Source: Struthio camelus (taxonomy: Eukaryota > Chordata > Aves > Struthioniformes > Struthionidae). From it: a stretch of DNA of 64,000 nt. The stretch lies in the NCBI RefSeq assembly GCF_040807025.1, contig NC_090946.1, positions 5,498,001-5,562,000 on the forward strand, given 5' to 3'. The position numbers were made by a program, and so were the translations under genes. Of the stretch, positions 23,349 to 37,000 are shown piece after piece. The notes under the pieces were generated by a model. That model was not told the DNA's origin and did no database searches. It was given only the letters and a program-made list of their open reading frames with translations. Position 1 is the stretch's first letter; every line of letters begins with the position of its first letter.

Positions 23349-25200
23349 GCATCACAGAATGGTTGAGGTTGGCAGGGACCTCTGGAGATCATCGAGTCCA
23401 ACTCCCCTGCTCAAGCACGGTCACCTCCAGCCCATTGCCCACGACCCTCTCCACACACCGCTGCAATAACTCCAAGCAGGGACACTCCACAACCTCGCGG
23501 GGTAACCTGCTTCGTCAGTGCTCTGGCACCCTCACACCAAACAAGTTTTTCCTCCTCTCCAGATGAAACTTCCTCTGTTTCAGTTTGTGCCCATTGCCTC
23601 GTGTCCTCTCAGTGGACACCTCTGACAAGAGCCTGGCCCCATCCTCTTGATGAGATTCATAACCACCTATAAGATCCCCCCTCAGTCTTCCGCTCTCCGT
23701 GCTGAATAGCCCCAGACCAGAACTGCACACAGCACCCCCATGCTGCACCCGCTAAGGAGCACGTGGGGCCTCCCCAGGCATGAGTTGAGGGCAAGGATCA
23801 CCTCCCTCGACCTCCTGCCAACACTCTAATGCAGCCCTGCACACCGTTGGCCTTCTTGGCCATTGGGGTCAGCTTGTTCTCCACCAGGCCTCCCTGCTCC
23901 TTCTCTGCACACCTGCTTCCCACCACCTCAGCCCCCAGCCTCTACCGGTGCTGGGGGTTGTCCCTCCCGGGCTGCAGGCCTCTGCACTTCCCTTCACTCA
24001 ACTTCAAGACGCTCCCCTCTGCCCATCGCTCCAGCCTGGCCAGCTCCCTCAGAATGGACCTCTGCCCTCTGGCCTAGCAGCCACTCCTCCCACCTTTGGC
24101 TCATCAGCAAACTTGCTGCCAGCGCCCTCTCTCCCTTCCTCCAAGTCACTGAGCAATAACTTGAACAATACTGCACCCACTCTTCACCCCTGGAGCACAC
24201 CACGAGGGGATACACGCTGATCCACCTCAACTCTGTCCCGCTCTGCACAACCCTCTGAGCTCTGCCATACAGCCAGCTTTCAAGACACCACCCTCTCTGC
24301 TCCTCTCACCCACACTTCCTCAGCTTCCCTATGAGGATGTGAGGCGAGACAGGGTCCAAGGCCTTTCGCTAGTCAAGGGACACAGCATCCACTGCTCTCT
24401 CCTCATCTACCCAGCCTGGCGTCTCATCACAGAACGCTCTCCGGTTGCTTAAGCAGGATTTCTCCCCCATTCACTCCATGCTCACTGCTCTGGATCACTT
24501 TCTTAGCTGCCAAATGCTTGGAAATGGTGTCCAGGATGAGCTGCTCCATCACCTTTCCAGGCCTCGAGGTGAGGTTGCCCGACCTGCAGTTCCCTGCACC
24601 CCGCTTCTTGCCCGGTGGGAAGACTCACTCCAGTCCGACATTTGCTTTCTTCCAGGCCTCAGGCACCTTCCGTGATCGCTAAGCCCATCCTCCTCCAGCA
24701 AGGCCAAGTCTGCCTTTCACCAGGCTTTCTCCCTGCTCTCCAGCACCCGGGAGTCCCGAGGTAAAGACCACTCTTGCCAGTAAAGACTGCACCAAAGGCC
24801 GCACTCAGCATCTCTGCCTTTTCTGTCTCCTCTGGCACCACCACCCTTGCCCCGTTCACCAGCAGGCCCACCGTTTCCCTACTCCTCCTTTTGTCACCCA
24901 GCTATTTTAAGAAGCCCTCCGTGTTGTCCTTCACATCCGTCGCCACATTAAACTCCCAGCGGGCCTTGGCCTTCCAAGACCCACCCCTGCCTCCTTGCAC
25001 AACCTCCCTTTCTTCCTCCCAGGTTGCCTCAAGCTGCCTCCACACCAGCCCTTCTTCACGTTTGGCGAGTTCTCCCAAGCAAAGCCAAGCTGGGAAACTG
25101 ACGTCGTGTGGCATTGCAGTGCTGGAAGAGTGGTTCCAGTGATGAGCAGCTCCTACCACATCTGGCTTCATTTGCAACTGGCTTTGCTTCTTGTTGGCTT
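23349..25200 (-). mobile_element. CR1 LINE fragment (older copy), C-D spacer
   Basis: Same form as at 8259-10110: CR1 3' end on the left, then broken reverse transcriptase relics on the - strand (FGAVFTGK in 24659-24871; TDVKDNTEGFLK in 24902-25177). Not functional. Confidence 0.82.
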
Positions 25201-25256
25201 ACAGTACAAACAGCAGTGCAGAGCACACGTGGTGAGGGAGCTCCTTAGGCCTCTCT

Positions 25257-28200
25257 CACAGAATCACAAAATCACAGAATCGTTGAGGTTGGACTAGATG
25301 ATCTCCAGAGGTCCCTTCCAACCTCCCTGCTCAAGCAGGGTCCTCTAGACCATATTGCCCAGGATCACATCCAGACGGGTTTTGAAGATCTCCAGGGAAG
25401 GAGACTCCACTACCTCTCTGGGCAACCTGTGCCAGTGCTCACTCACCCTCACAGCAAAAAAGGTTCTTCCTCTTCTTCAGATGCAACTGCCTGTGGTTCA
25501 GTTTCTGCCCCTTGCCTCTTCTCCTGTCACTGGGCACCACAGAGAAGAGACTGGCCTCATCCTCTTCACACTCCCCCTTCAGATACTTGCACACGTTGAT
25601 GAGATCCCCTCTCAGTCTTCTCTTCTCCAGGCTCAACAGGCCCAGCTCTCACAGCCTTTCTGCAGAGGACACATGCTCCAGTCCCCTCATCCTCTTTGTA
25701 GCCCTCCCCTGCACTCTCGCCACTAGTGCCATGTCTCTCTTGCACTGGGCAGCCCAGAAGTGCACACAGTACTCCAGCTGAGGCCTCCTCAGGGCTGAGG
25801 AGACGGGCAGGATCACCTCCCTCCACCTGCTGCCAACACTCTTCCTCATGCAACCCCAGCATACCCTTGGCCTTCTTGGCCACAAGCCCACATTGCTGCC
25901 TCATGCTTCACTTGTTGTCCACCAGCACTCCCAGCTCCCTCTCTGCACACCTGCTTTCCAGCAGGTCAACCCCCAGCCTCTACTGGTGCCTGGGCTTATT
26001 CCTCCCGAGGTGCAGCACCCTGCACTTGCCTGGGTCGAACTTCAGCAGGTTCCTCTCCGCCCAACTCTCCAGCCTGGCCACGTCCCTCTGCATGGCAGCA
26101 CAGTCTTCTGGTGGGTCAGACACTCTCCCCAGCTTTGGATCATCAGCAAACTTGCTGAGGGTGCACTCTGTCCCTTCAGCCAGCTCCTCGATGAAGACAT
26201 TGAACAAGACTGGAGCCAGCACTGACCCCTGGGGGACACTGCTCTCTACAGGCCTCCAACTAGACTCTGCGCCACTGACCACAGTCCTCCGAGCTCTGCC
26301 ATCCAGCCAGTTCTCAAGCCACCTCACTGGCCACTCCTCCAACCCACACTTCCTCAGCTTGCCCACGAGGATGTCATGGGAGGCAGCGTCCAAAGCCTTG
26401 CTGAACTCCAGGCAGACAACAGCCACTGCTCTGCCCTCATCTCCCCAGACACTCATCCCAGCAGACAAGCCTAGCACATTGCTCAAGCATGATTTCCCTT
26501 TGCGGAATCCATGCTCACTACTCCTGATCACCTTCTTGTCCTCCACATGCTTGGTGAGGACCTCCAGGATGACCTGTCCCTTCACCTTTCCAGGGATGGA
26601 GGGGAGGCTGACAGGCCTGGCCCTTTGGGAAGACTGGCGTGACACTGGCTTTCTTCCAGTCCTCAGGCACCTCTCCTGATCTCCAGGACCTTGCCAAGAT
26701 GATGGAGAGTGGCCTAGCAATTACATCCGCCAGCTCCCGCAGCACTCGTGGGTGCATCCCTTTGGGGCCCATGGATTTGCGGATGTCAAGTTTGCACAAA
26801 CGAGCTCTAAGCCCATCCTCCTCCACCAAGGGAAGGTCTTCTTTTCTCCAGACTTCCCCTCTTGTCCCCAGGCTCCGCAATTCCTGAGGACTGGCCTTAG
26901 CAGTAAAGACTGAAGCAAAGGCAGCATTCAATAACTCTGCCTTCTCTCTAGCCTTCGACACCAGGGCACCCGCCCCATTCAGCGGCAGGCCCACATTTTC
27001 CCTAGGCTTCCTTTTGCTATGGATGTATTTGAAGAAGGCCTTCTTGTTGTCCTTGACATCTCTTGCCAGATTTAATTCCAACTGGGCCTTAGCCTTCCTT
27101 CTCGCATCCCTGCACACTCTGACAACGTCCCTATAGTCCTCCCAAGTGGCCTGTCCCCTTTGCCACATTCTGTAGACTTCCTTCTTCTGTTGGAGTTTGG
27201 CCAGGAGGTCCTTGCTCATCCACGCTGGTCTCCTGCCTGCTTTGCTCGACTTCTTCCTCAGAGGGATGCACCGATCTTGAGTCTGGAGGAGGTGATGCTT
27301 GAATATTAACCAGCTTTCTTGGACCCCTCGTCCTTCTAGGGCCCTACCCCATGACAGTCCCCTAAGTAGGTCCCTCAAGAGGCCAAAGTTAGCTCTCCTC
27401 AAGTCCAGCGTCGCAATCCTACTCATTGCCCTGCTCCCTCCTCACAGGATCCTGAACTCCACCATCTCATGGTCACTGCAGCCAAGGCTGCCCCCAACCT
27501 GCACATCTCCAACTAGACCTTCTTGGTTTGTTAGTACAAGGTCTAGCATTGCACCTCTCCTTGTTGGCATCTCCACCACCTGGGTCAAGAAGTTCTCCTC
27601 AATGCTCTGCAGGAACCTCCTGGACTCTTTGTGCCTAGCTGTGCTGTCTTCCCAGCAGATGTCAGGGTGCTTGAAGTCTCCCATGAGAACTAGGGCCTGT
27701 GATCGTGAGGCTACTGCCAGCTGTCTGTAGAAGGCCTCATCGACAACTTCCTCCTGATCAGGTGGCCTGTAGTAAACCCCCACAGCAGTGTCACCCATGC
27801 TAGCCTGCCCTTTAAGCCTTACCCATAGGCTCGCAACTTGCTCTTCATCCACCCCCCACCCCAGGCAGAGCGCCATACATTCTAGTTGCTCCCTCACATA
27901 AAGGGCAACTCCACCACCTCGCCTTCCTGGCCTGTCTTGCCTAAAAAGCACAGAGCCGCCCATGACAGCATTCCAGTCACGTGAACTATCCCACCATGTC
28001 TCTGTAACTGCAATGAGATCATGGTCCTGCAACCGCACACAGATCTCTAACTCTTCCTGTTTATTCCCCATACTGCATGCATTGGTATACAGGCGTTTCA
28101 GAGAGCCAGTCAAGCACGCAGGCTTCCCAGGAGAGGTGCAAGAAGATCCTCCATAGCCATGTTCCATGCTGTCTCCCCTGGCTGTATGCACCCGCTGGAG

Positions 28201-29832
28201 GCATCCTGACTCGAGCGGTGTTTTACTGACTCCCCTGCCACTATACCACTCCCCTTCCCCCATCTCGCCTAGTTTAAAGCCCTCCTTACCAGGCTGGCCA
28301 ATTTGTTGGCAAAGACGCGCGTGCCCCGCTTGGTAAGGTGGATCCCGTCGCTCCCCATCAGCTGTTGATCTTCAAACAGGGTCCCATGGTCATAGAAACC
28401 AAAGCCCTGTTGCCAACACCAGCGGCGCAGCCAGTTGTTAACTTGGAAAACTCGTCTACTCCTCCTCCCATCCTTTCCTCTCACAGGCAAGATTGAGGAG
28501 AAAACGACCTGGGCTCCGAGATCTTTCACCACCATTCCCAGAGCTCTGAAGTCCCATTTGATGGTTTCCAATTTGCCTTTTGTGTCGTTAGCGCCCACAT
28601 GGCAGAGCAGCAGAGGGTAGTAGTCCGATGCACGGACAAGCCTTGGCAGCCTTTCCATGACGTGTCTTCTTCGAGCCCCTGGCAGGCAGCAAACCTCTCT
28701 GGACAAGAGGTCAGGTCGGCAGATAGGTGCCTCTGTCCCCTGCAGCAGGCAGTCACCCACAACAATCACTCGCCGCTTCTTCCGGGGGTTCCTGCACGGC
28801 ACAGGCTCTGCCAGGCCAGTTGCCTCCCTTGGAGCCATGCCCAGCTCCTCCTCAGCTTGGAGGGCGCTCAACTTGTTCTTCAAGGGTACGTCTTGAGGAG
28901 GAGCAAGAGCCTTTCTGCTTTTACGAGAGGTCACCAGCTTCCAGCCCTCTTCAACAGCGATATGATGCACCTTTACACACGGTACAGAGCCCTCCGACAA
29001 CTCCGCTGCACTGGGGGTGGGGGGGGGGGGAACTCCTGGAGCTGCACAGTCTCCGAGAATACCCTGTCAATCTCCTGCTCATCCTCTCCGATGCTACGCA
29101 GCCTACTAACTTCCTCCCGTAACTCCTTTATCTGGCAATGCAACTGGTCAACCACAGCACACCTCATGCAGGAGAGCTGACTGTCAGCCCAGGCCTCACG
29201 GAGAGGCCCCAGGCACTCCCTGCAGCCTGACACCTGCAGAGCTGCATCTGCTGTCTGAGGGTCTGTCGGGGTTGAAGCCTCAGACACAGCCGTTGCAGCA
29301 CCTCCAGCAGCCACTGGGGAACATGCTCTGCAGCGTGTCATGACCGTGCCTGGGGAAGGACACACCACTGTGCAAACTAGAGAGGTGCCTTTGCCTTCTG
29401 GCACCCTTCTGCACAAACTGCTGCACAAACTGCTGCATCTGCTCACTGCCTCTGGGGGCTGTGCTCTGGGAGCTGTGCCCTAGGCCTGGCTCTTATATAG
29501 GCCTCTGCCTAGCAGTGACTCACAAGGGTGCTTGACCCACCCAGTCAGGAGCCACCTGAAACAAAAGCCCCAACTCCCTCTGACCAGGCCAGCCCAGAGA
29601 GCTTGTTAGCAGCAGCCCCACCTAGCTAGAACTTCCCAGGAGAAGTTCAGTCAAGGCCCCCTGCAGGAGTCCTTGCCTAGCACTCCCTTCCTGCTAGCAG
29701 CAAGCACTGTCTAGTTCCTCGGGGGTCCCCAGAAAGCCTCCACAACTTCCAACAAGGCCCACAAAAGGCCAAGGCAGAGCCCAGACACTGCTGCGCAAAC
29801 TGCTGCGTCTGTTCGCTGCCTCTGTTGGCTGG
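25257..29832 (-). mobile_element. Near full-length CR1 LINE, copy 2 (C-D spacer)
   Basis: Same boundaries and flanks as copy 1, offset about 15,091 bp. ORF1 (28269-29446) is split because the G run at 29019-29030 is 12 long; one half reads at 28973-29446 and the other at 28269-29000. The ORF2 endonuclease is 27442-28263, an in-frame TGA is at 27442-27444, and reverse transcriptase reads in two frames (26518-27426 and 25980-26720, FADDPKLG). It shares the 23-bp deletion with copy 1. Confidence 0.9.
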
Positions 29833-30790
29833 CTCCATCCTCATGCACTACTGAACCCTCCTCTCCTGCCTCAGCCCTTTCCCAAAGTGCAGCGGCCCAG
29901 GAGCGGCCGTGTTGGCAAAGCTCATCCTCACTTCCTCCTCCTCTACAGGCCCTTTTCCGCTGGAGCTCAGTCTGCCTTAGCCACACCACCCTCTGGAGAG
30001 GCTATCCCCAGACCTGCTGCAGCAGTCCCCTTCACCCGCACGGTCAAGGGCACTGCCACCACTCTCCCATGACCCTCACCTTTGTCCCCAGAGCTCCCAG
30101 CTTGCTCTCAATTTGCTCGACATCTCCCTCGCAGCCTCACCCCAAAGAGGTACCCATACGCAAAAGCAGAACATTATCTCTGTCAGAAATGCAGCTGGCT
30201 GAGCAGAAGCAACTGGCAAGATGCTGCCTGATGACAGGATCCCACAGACACGTGTGCTGGGGCAGGAGCGCAGCGGCTCCACCTCACGCTGCCCCACATC
30301 GGTAAGTGGGCTGCCACAGCCACTTCCAGGCGGGGGCTGGTGTGCAGTGGGGTGGGAGCCACCTCCTTCCTGGCTCCGTGCTGCGTGGGGCGAGCACGGC
30401 TCCTGCGGGGGCTCGTGGGTTGCAGGCCACACACCTGCAAGCAGCACAGGCAGTTTCTAGCCTAGAGGCAGCCCCAGGGCGTGTCCTGTGTGGAGGGCCA
30501 CAGAGCCAAGGTCCCTCAGGATTTCCCCCTCACCGGTGCCAGAGGGGGGACCCACAGCACAAAGGAGCCTGCAGCACATGCTGTCCCCCAGCAGAGCAGG
30601 GTCCCTGTCGATGCAGGGCTCTTGTCAGAATCCCCAGAACAGCAGGGCCAGACCCAGCCCCATGCGGGCACAGCCGTGGAAGGGCCCGCACACCCTGCAC
30701 CCGCTGCAGGCACCAAGGTGAGGAGCCCTGCTCAGCCCATCCGGATCCCCACAAGGATGGCTGGGCAAGCGCCCACCCACTGGTGAGGCG

Positions 30791-30980
30791 TGCGTGATGC
30801 CAGAAGTGGTGCCGAACCGCATATATGGGCATGTATGGGGATGGGGAAGGTTATTGGAGGCTGGGGCTCCGTCAGATGGGAGATAACCCTCCTGATAACG
30901 CCTCAAAAGGTGCCTGCTGCGTTGATTGGCTCCCCTGGCAGCGGGGCCTGTGCCTCTGCCTATATATTGCCCTCCCCGCT
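30791..30980 (+). promoter_or_regulatory. Promoter block of gene D
   Basis: AGATAA (30881-30886), TGATAA (30893-30898), inverted CCAAT ATTGG (30925-30929) and TATATATT (30961-30968), 92 bp before the ATG. The preceding 29833-30790 is the same gene-free flank as upstream of gene C. Confidence 0.65.
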
Positions 30981-31052
30981 GCAGGGGGCTCGTGGTGGCC
31001 CGGGAGGCAAGCAGGAGCTGGGGGCTGCTCTGCGGGGCAGGAGGCGAGCGGG

Positions 31053-34000
31053 ATGGCCACCACCAGCCAGCTGCCCACCAGGGCACTGGGGCTGCTCCTG
31101 TGCATGCAGCTGTGCAGGGGTGAGTGCCTGCGTGTTCTCTGCGGCTGGGGTCGCCTGCCCTCATGCCCAGAGTGGGAGGTAGCCCTGGGGCTCAGGTGGC
31201 TACCATGGGCTGAGTTGGGTCACCACAGGGATGTGCGTGCCTGGCTCAGGTGGGCTTGCTCGTGAGACTGGTGGAGTCATCTCACTAGGGCAGCCTTTGA
31301 GGGCTCACAGAGCCTGGGCTGTGCTGGGGATGGGTCTTCTACTGATGCAGCTGAATGCTGGGCAAACGTGGCGGGATACATTCCCTGCCCTGTCCCCCTT
31401 GCATTGGGCGTCAGGTGTTGAAGGGCTAGATACAGCCCTGCCTTTCTTCAAAGTGGGTGTCCTGCAGTGCCCAGGGCTTTTCCACCCACACGGCTATCCC
31501 TCGTGCCAAGGGTCGGGCTTGGAGCAGGGAGTGGAGACTGGGAGAGCAAGGGACAGCCGTGGGATGCACTCACCTGGGACAGGTGGACAGGGCAGGTTGT
31601 GATGGGCCCACGGGGTGCAACAATGGAGCTCAGTGCCCTCCTTTCTGGTCCCGCATGGGCACCCACAGGCACCGAGGAGCTGCGGCTGGTGGACGGAGGC
31701 AGCCGCTGCGAGGGCCGCGTGGAGGTGAAGCACGAGGGCCAGTGTGGCGCTGTGTGCAGCTACGACTTCACCTGGGATGTCCACGGGGCCTCCGTGGTCT
31801 GCAGGCAGCTGGGATGTGGCACTGTGGCAAGGACCTCCCCGTACACGCCGTTTGGGGCCGGGACCGGCCGGATTTGGCTGCAACCCTTCTTCTGCAGTGG
31901 CACTGAGCCAGCACTCCACAACTGCCCACACTATGGCTGGGGCCAGCACTACTGCAACCATGACACGGACATTGGGGTGACGTGCTCAGGTGTGGGATTG
32001 GGTGACTGTGCTGGGATACAGCCCCTTGGCTGTGCCGGGTTGGGAGAGGGCATGGTTCTGCCAAGGGCCTCCCCTCTGGGGCCTCCCCAGGCAGAGATGG
32101 GGGGAGGGAGTGGGACCGGGGCACAGCACCCTCATGGCCTGCCTGCCCACATCTCTGATGCAGATGCCATGGAGCTGAGGCTGGTGAACGGAGGTGGTCC
32201 CTGCGAGGGCAGGCTGGAGGTGAAGCTGCGGGGCCAGTGGGGAACAGTGGCAGACGGTGCCTGGGACATGGAGGACGCTGAGGTGGTGTGTCAGCAGCTG
32301 GGCTGTGGCTCAGCCCAAAGTGCCCCCGGCGTGACCCGCTTTGGGGAAGGGTCTGGACCAATTCATCTTGTACGGCCTGACTGTCGTGGTGACGAGTCTG
32401 CCCTCTGGGACTGCACAATCCCGGGATGGGGGCCGTACAATGTCACCCATGGCTGGGATGTTGGTGTGGTCTGTCAAGGTAAGACCTCTGTGGCGGCTCC
32501 GTACAGCCTTGCACCTGGGTCCAGTGGTGGCAGCAGTAAGGCTCTTGGGCAGCCCCGTCACAACCCTCCCAGTGGATCTAGAGGGACCCCCCAAGAGACC
32601 CCAGGCTCTCTGCCCCGACAGGATTTGTGCGGCTGGTCGGCGGGGACGGCGCCTGCTCGGGCCGCGTGGAGGTGAGGCAGGGCCGTGCCTGGGCCACCCT
32701 CTGCGAGGGCCATGTGGACCTCAACACCGCCCACATCATCTGCAAGGAGCAGGGGTGCGGAGCAGCTCTGGCCGTCACCGGGGCGGCGCGCTTTGGGGCA
32801 GGAGCCGGGCCCATCTGGGACGGGGGCTTTGAGTGTGCAGGCAACGAATCCCTCCTGTCCACCTGCGCCCGACGACTGCCCCACGGCCAGCGCTGCAACC
32901 ACACCAGCGACGCCGGCGTCATCTGCTCCCGTAAGAGCACGCGGTGAGGGGCAGAGGCTGCAGATGGGGGGCGCGGGGAGATGGGAAGTGGGCACAGGGT
33001 GGTCCTGGGCAGGGATGGGCGGAGAGGCTGCGGGCTGCCTTGTGGCAGCCCCCAGGGTGCCGGCAGGCAGAGGGGTCGGGGCAGGCAGAGGGCTGCCGTG
33101 CCTGCATGCCCCCACCGTCCTATGGGGACAGCGCTCGGCACCGGGGCCCGTCGCCTCCAGCGCCCTTTCTCCATCGCAGCCTACACAGGCTTCAGGCTGG
33201 CCAACGGCAGCACGGCGTGCGCAGGGCGAGTGGAGGTGGAGGCGCAGGGCACCTGGGGTGCCCTCTGCGACGCCGGCTGGGACGAGCCCGACGCCCACGT
33301 GCTCTGCCACCACCTTGGCTGTGGCTTTGCCACCTCTGTGCCCCGCGGAGGGTCTTTTGGGGCAGGCACCGGCCCCGTGTGGCGCGACACCTTTCACTGC
33401 AGCGGCAGCGAGTCCCACCTGGCAGAGTGCCCTGCCACGGCGCTGGGCATCCCCGCCTGCTCGCCAGGCCACACTGCCGCCGTCCAGTGCTCAGGTGCGT
33501 GTGGGGCGGGCAGCAGCGGCCACGAGGGCCTCCTGGCGGGCAGGGCACCGGGCACCCCAACACTGCGGGGTCCCACTCCCTGGGTTGCCACTGCCACCAG
33601 GAGCTGTGGGGCGCAGGGCGCGTCTCGGGCAGCACGGCCATTTCAGGCCAAGGGGAGGGCTGAGGCAGGTGCAGAGCAGGAGGGAGCCCGCCTAGAGGAG
33701 GGCAGTGGCGCCGGGCTGTCCCCCTCCGTGCCGGGGGCTCCGCGGCCCCCCCGGTGCTGCCATCTGCCCCGGTGCTGCTGCAGCCACGCCAGGGAGGGAT
33801 GTGGCGGGCGCTCTCTGCTCTGCCCCACCGCCCCGGCCCCGCTGGCAGCCCTCGGAGGGCTCGCCGGCCATCGACGCCGCCTCTGGGCTGGCGGGGCCGG
33901 GGGCGGGCGGGGCCCTGCGGGCAGGCCCAGCCCCCAGCGCTCCCCGCAGCCCCCTCAGGACATGTGCCCTCTCGGAGGGACCAGGTGGCGCTGAACCCCT

Positions 34001-37000
34001 GCGGCTGGTGGACGGGGAGAGCCGCTGCGACGGGCGCCTGGAGATGGCCCTGGGCGACGCCTGGGGCCCGGTGCTGGCCGAGCGGTGGGACGCGAGCGGC
34101 GCCACCGTGGTGTGCCGGCAGCTGCGGTGCGGCGCGGTGGAGCAGGCCTACGCCGCCCCGCTGCTGGGACCAGCGTCGAGCCGCGTGGGGCTGAGCGGGC
34201 TCCGGTGCGCAGGCACGGAGGCTCGCCTGGCCCACTGCAACGCCACGGCCGCCACGGCTGCACCGGCGGGCCGCGCCCACCAAGCGGCCGTGTCTGCTCG
34301 GGTGAGTGTGCCGGGAAGGGCCCCGGGGCCCTGGGGCACCGCCCGCACCAAAGGGGCTGCCCCAAGCCGGGCTGTCTCCCGCTGCAGGCAGCCGGCGCCT
34401 ACGGCTGGTGAGCGGCCCCGGCCGCTGCGCCGGCAGAGTGGAGCTCTACGTCCGGGGCGCCTGGAGCAGCGTCTGCCAGGACTCGTGGCACCTGTCCGAC
34501 GCCGCCGTCGTCTGCCGCCACTTGGGCTGCGGCCAGGCCCTGGCAGCGCCCGCCTCGGCCCGCTACGGCCGCGGCTCGGGGCCGCTGTGGCTGGGCGCTG
34601 GTGGCTGCTCCGGGGCCGAGGCCACGCTCTGGCACTGCCCGGCCCCGGCCCCGGCCCCGGCCCCGGCCCCGGCCCCGGGGCAGCGCGGGTGCAAGCAGGG
34701 CGCCGGCGCAGCAGCCGTCTGCTCAGGTCAGCACCGCCCTCCACCGGGGCCGGCGCCAGCGGCACTCTGGCAGCGGCCGTGGGGCCAGCCCTCCCCACTC
34801 GCCTCCCTGCCCACCTCCCAACACCCTGGGCACTGCCGGCGGGCAACGCGGCGCCTCGGCCCCGCCGACGTGGGCCCCTCTCGCTGCCTGGGGGAAGCGC
34901 TCGGGCTGGCGGGGCTGTGTGCCCGACGCCAGCTGAGCTGCCACCTCCGTGCTTGCCCCTTGCAGAGCTCACAGCCCTGCGGCTGGTGGGCGGCAGCGGC
35001 TGCGCCGGGCGCCTGCAGGTCTTCTACAACGGGACGTGGGGCAGCGTGTGCGCCAACGGCACCAGCCGCGCCACAGCCGCCGTGGTGTGCCGGCAGCTGG
35101 GCTGCGGGGCCGGGGGCAGCCTGGCGGCCGTCCCCGCAACCCCCCAGGCCGGGGGCCCCGCCTGGCTGGCCTGGGTGCAGTGCGGCGAGGGGGCCGACTC
35201 CCTCTGGCGCTGCCCCTCCGCCCCCTGGCACCCGCACCACTGCCGCTCCCCCGGGGACACCCACATCACGTGCCACGGGCAGCCTCCAGCCAACAGCGCG
35301 ACTCCCACGCCAGCCCCCACCACCGCCTGCCCCGCCGGCGCAGCCTGCACAGGTAGCTCTGCCCGCCCAGGCCAGCACCGTGGCCCCACGCACCCTCCCG
35401 CTCTGGCCGCTGCAGCCCAGGGCAAGGCCAGCACCTCTGGCAAGGACAGGCCTGCTGCTGGCCTGCTGCCACCCCTCCGCCCAACACAGGGCTTGACCCC
35501 AGGCCAAAGGGTGCCCTCCTTGGCCTCCCTGTCCCAGCAGCCACTCCCCTGCATCCCCCCAGGCATCCACTCCTCCTCTGGACAATGCAGCATGCCAGAG
35601 GCTCCACGGCCTCCCTCCACCTCCACCGCCTTTCCATGTCCTCACAGGTGCCCCCAGGAACCCCCCAACACCTGCTGGGGCCATGCCACTGACCACCGTC
35701 CTCTGCATCGTCCTGGGGACCCTTCTGTGCCTGGCCCTGGGGGCCCTCGCCGTGCAGGCATGGCGCTCCATGGCTCGGCGCACAGGTGAGTCCCACCGGG
35801 GGTCTCTGCGGCTGAAGCTACCAGGACGAGGGGTCCCGGCAGAGCCAGAGAGGCCTGGGGGCTGCTTATGTCTCCTGGCACTGCCCGGCCCAGCTGCACA
35901 GGCTGGGACAGGCACAGCAACGCAGGCCAGAAGGCCAGTGCAGAGCTAGGGCAGGACCCGGCACAACATGGGCACCACGCAGGGGCACCACAGCCACTCC
36001 GACGACAGGGCAAAACCCCTATGGGGCTGGGCCACAGGGTTATCGCGGGGAGAGCTGGTGACCTCCAGCATCCCACGTGCTGCACCCACGGCCTCGGGTT
36101 ATCACTGCCCTTCATTTCCAGGCCCCCGCAGAGCTGCAGATACACTCTCAGAGGCAGAGGCCGTCTATGAGGAGCTCGACTACACCCTGACACCCGAGTA
36201 CCAGCAGGTCCCCAGTGGCTCAGGTGTGTGCACCCTGGGCCTGACAGCCAGTGGCGCGTTGAGGCCCCCACGCAACCAGCTCAGCAGCCCGGCAGGGAGC
36301 CTGCCCACGGGCTGGCCACAGGGAGGGAGCTGCAGCAAGGGGGCCTCTCCTGGCCAGCGGCAGTCCTCGCTCTGCCAAGAGGACATCCTGTCCCCGCTGC
36401 TGGCCAGGCCATGGGGCCACACACCCTGCCCTAACACCCCATCCTCCAGCCTCACCATCGCAGGGCTCAGGGACCAAGCTGCCCTATTACACCCAGCACA
36501 GCATGGAGGACAGCAACCCCGGGACTGCCGCAGGTACAGGGCTGGGGTGCAGGACCAGGCTGCCACGCACCCACAGGGGCAGCCCTCACACCGCAGCTGG
36601 TACCGGCACACACCTCATGCGGTGGGCAGGGCAGCACCTCCCCTTGGTCCTTTGCTGGGCCGCCTCTTGGAGTTGGGGGCCGAGTGTCAGGGCTGCTGGC
36701 TCCAGCCGAGAGCTGGCGGCCTCACAGAGCAGGCCCCAACGTGGGCATCCCCAGCACCTTGGCCGATGGGGGCTGGCATCACTGGAGCCCGGGCTTGGCC
36801 TCGCTTTCACTCTCTGCTGTCTGATGCAGATGTCCCTGGCCTGACCAGGCACGAACCCCCGGATGGGTACGATGATGCCTCCACCGTGCTGGAGCCAGGA
36901 GAGGCCGCTGCTCCGGGGTCAAGTGACGGAGGTGTGTGCGAGGCTGCGGCACTGGGAGGTAAGAGGTATCGGAGATGTCATGGGGAGCGCTGCCGTGACA

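Noticed and set aside
33705-35789. 694-aa continuous + strand frame in gene D
   Set aside because: It joins exon 6, introns and shifted exon readings only because of the 1-bp deletion. The splice-site model explains the same sequence with real SRCR domains.
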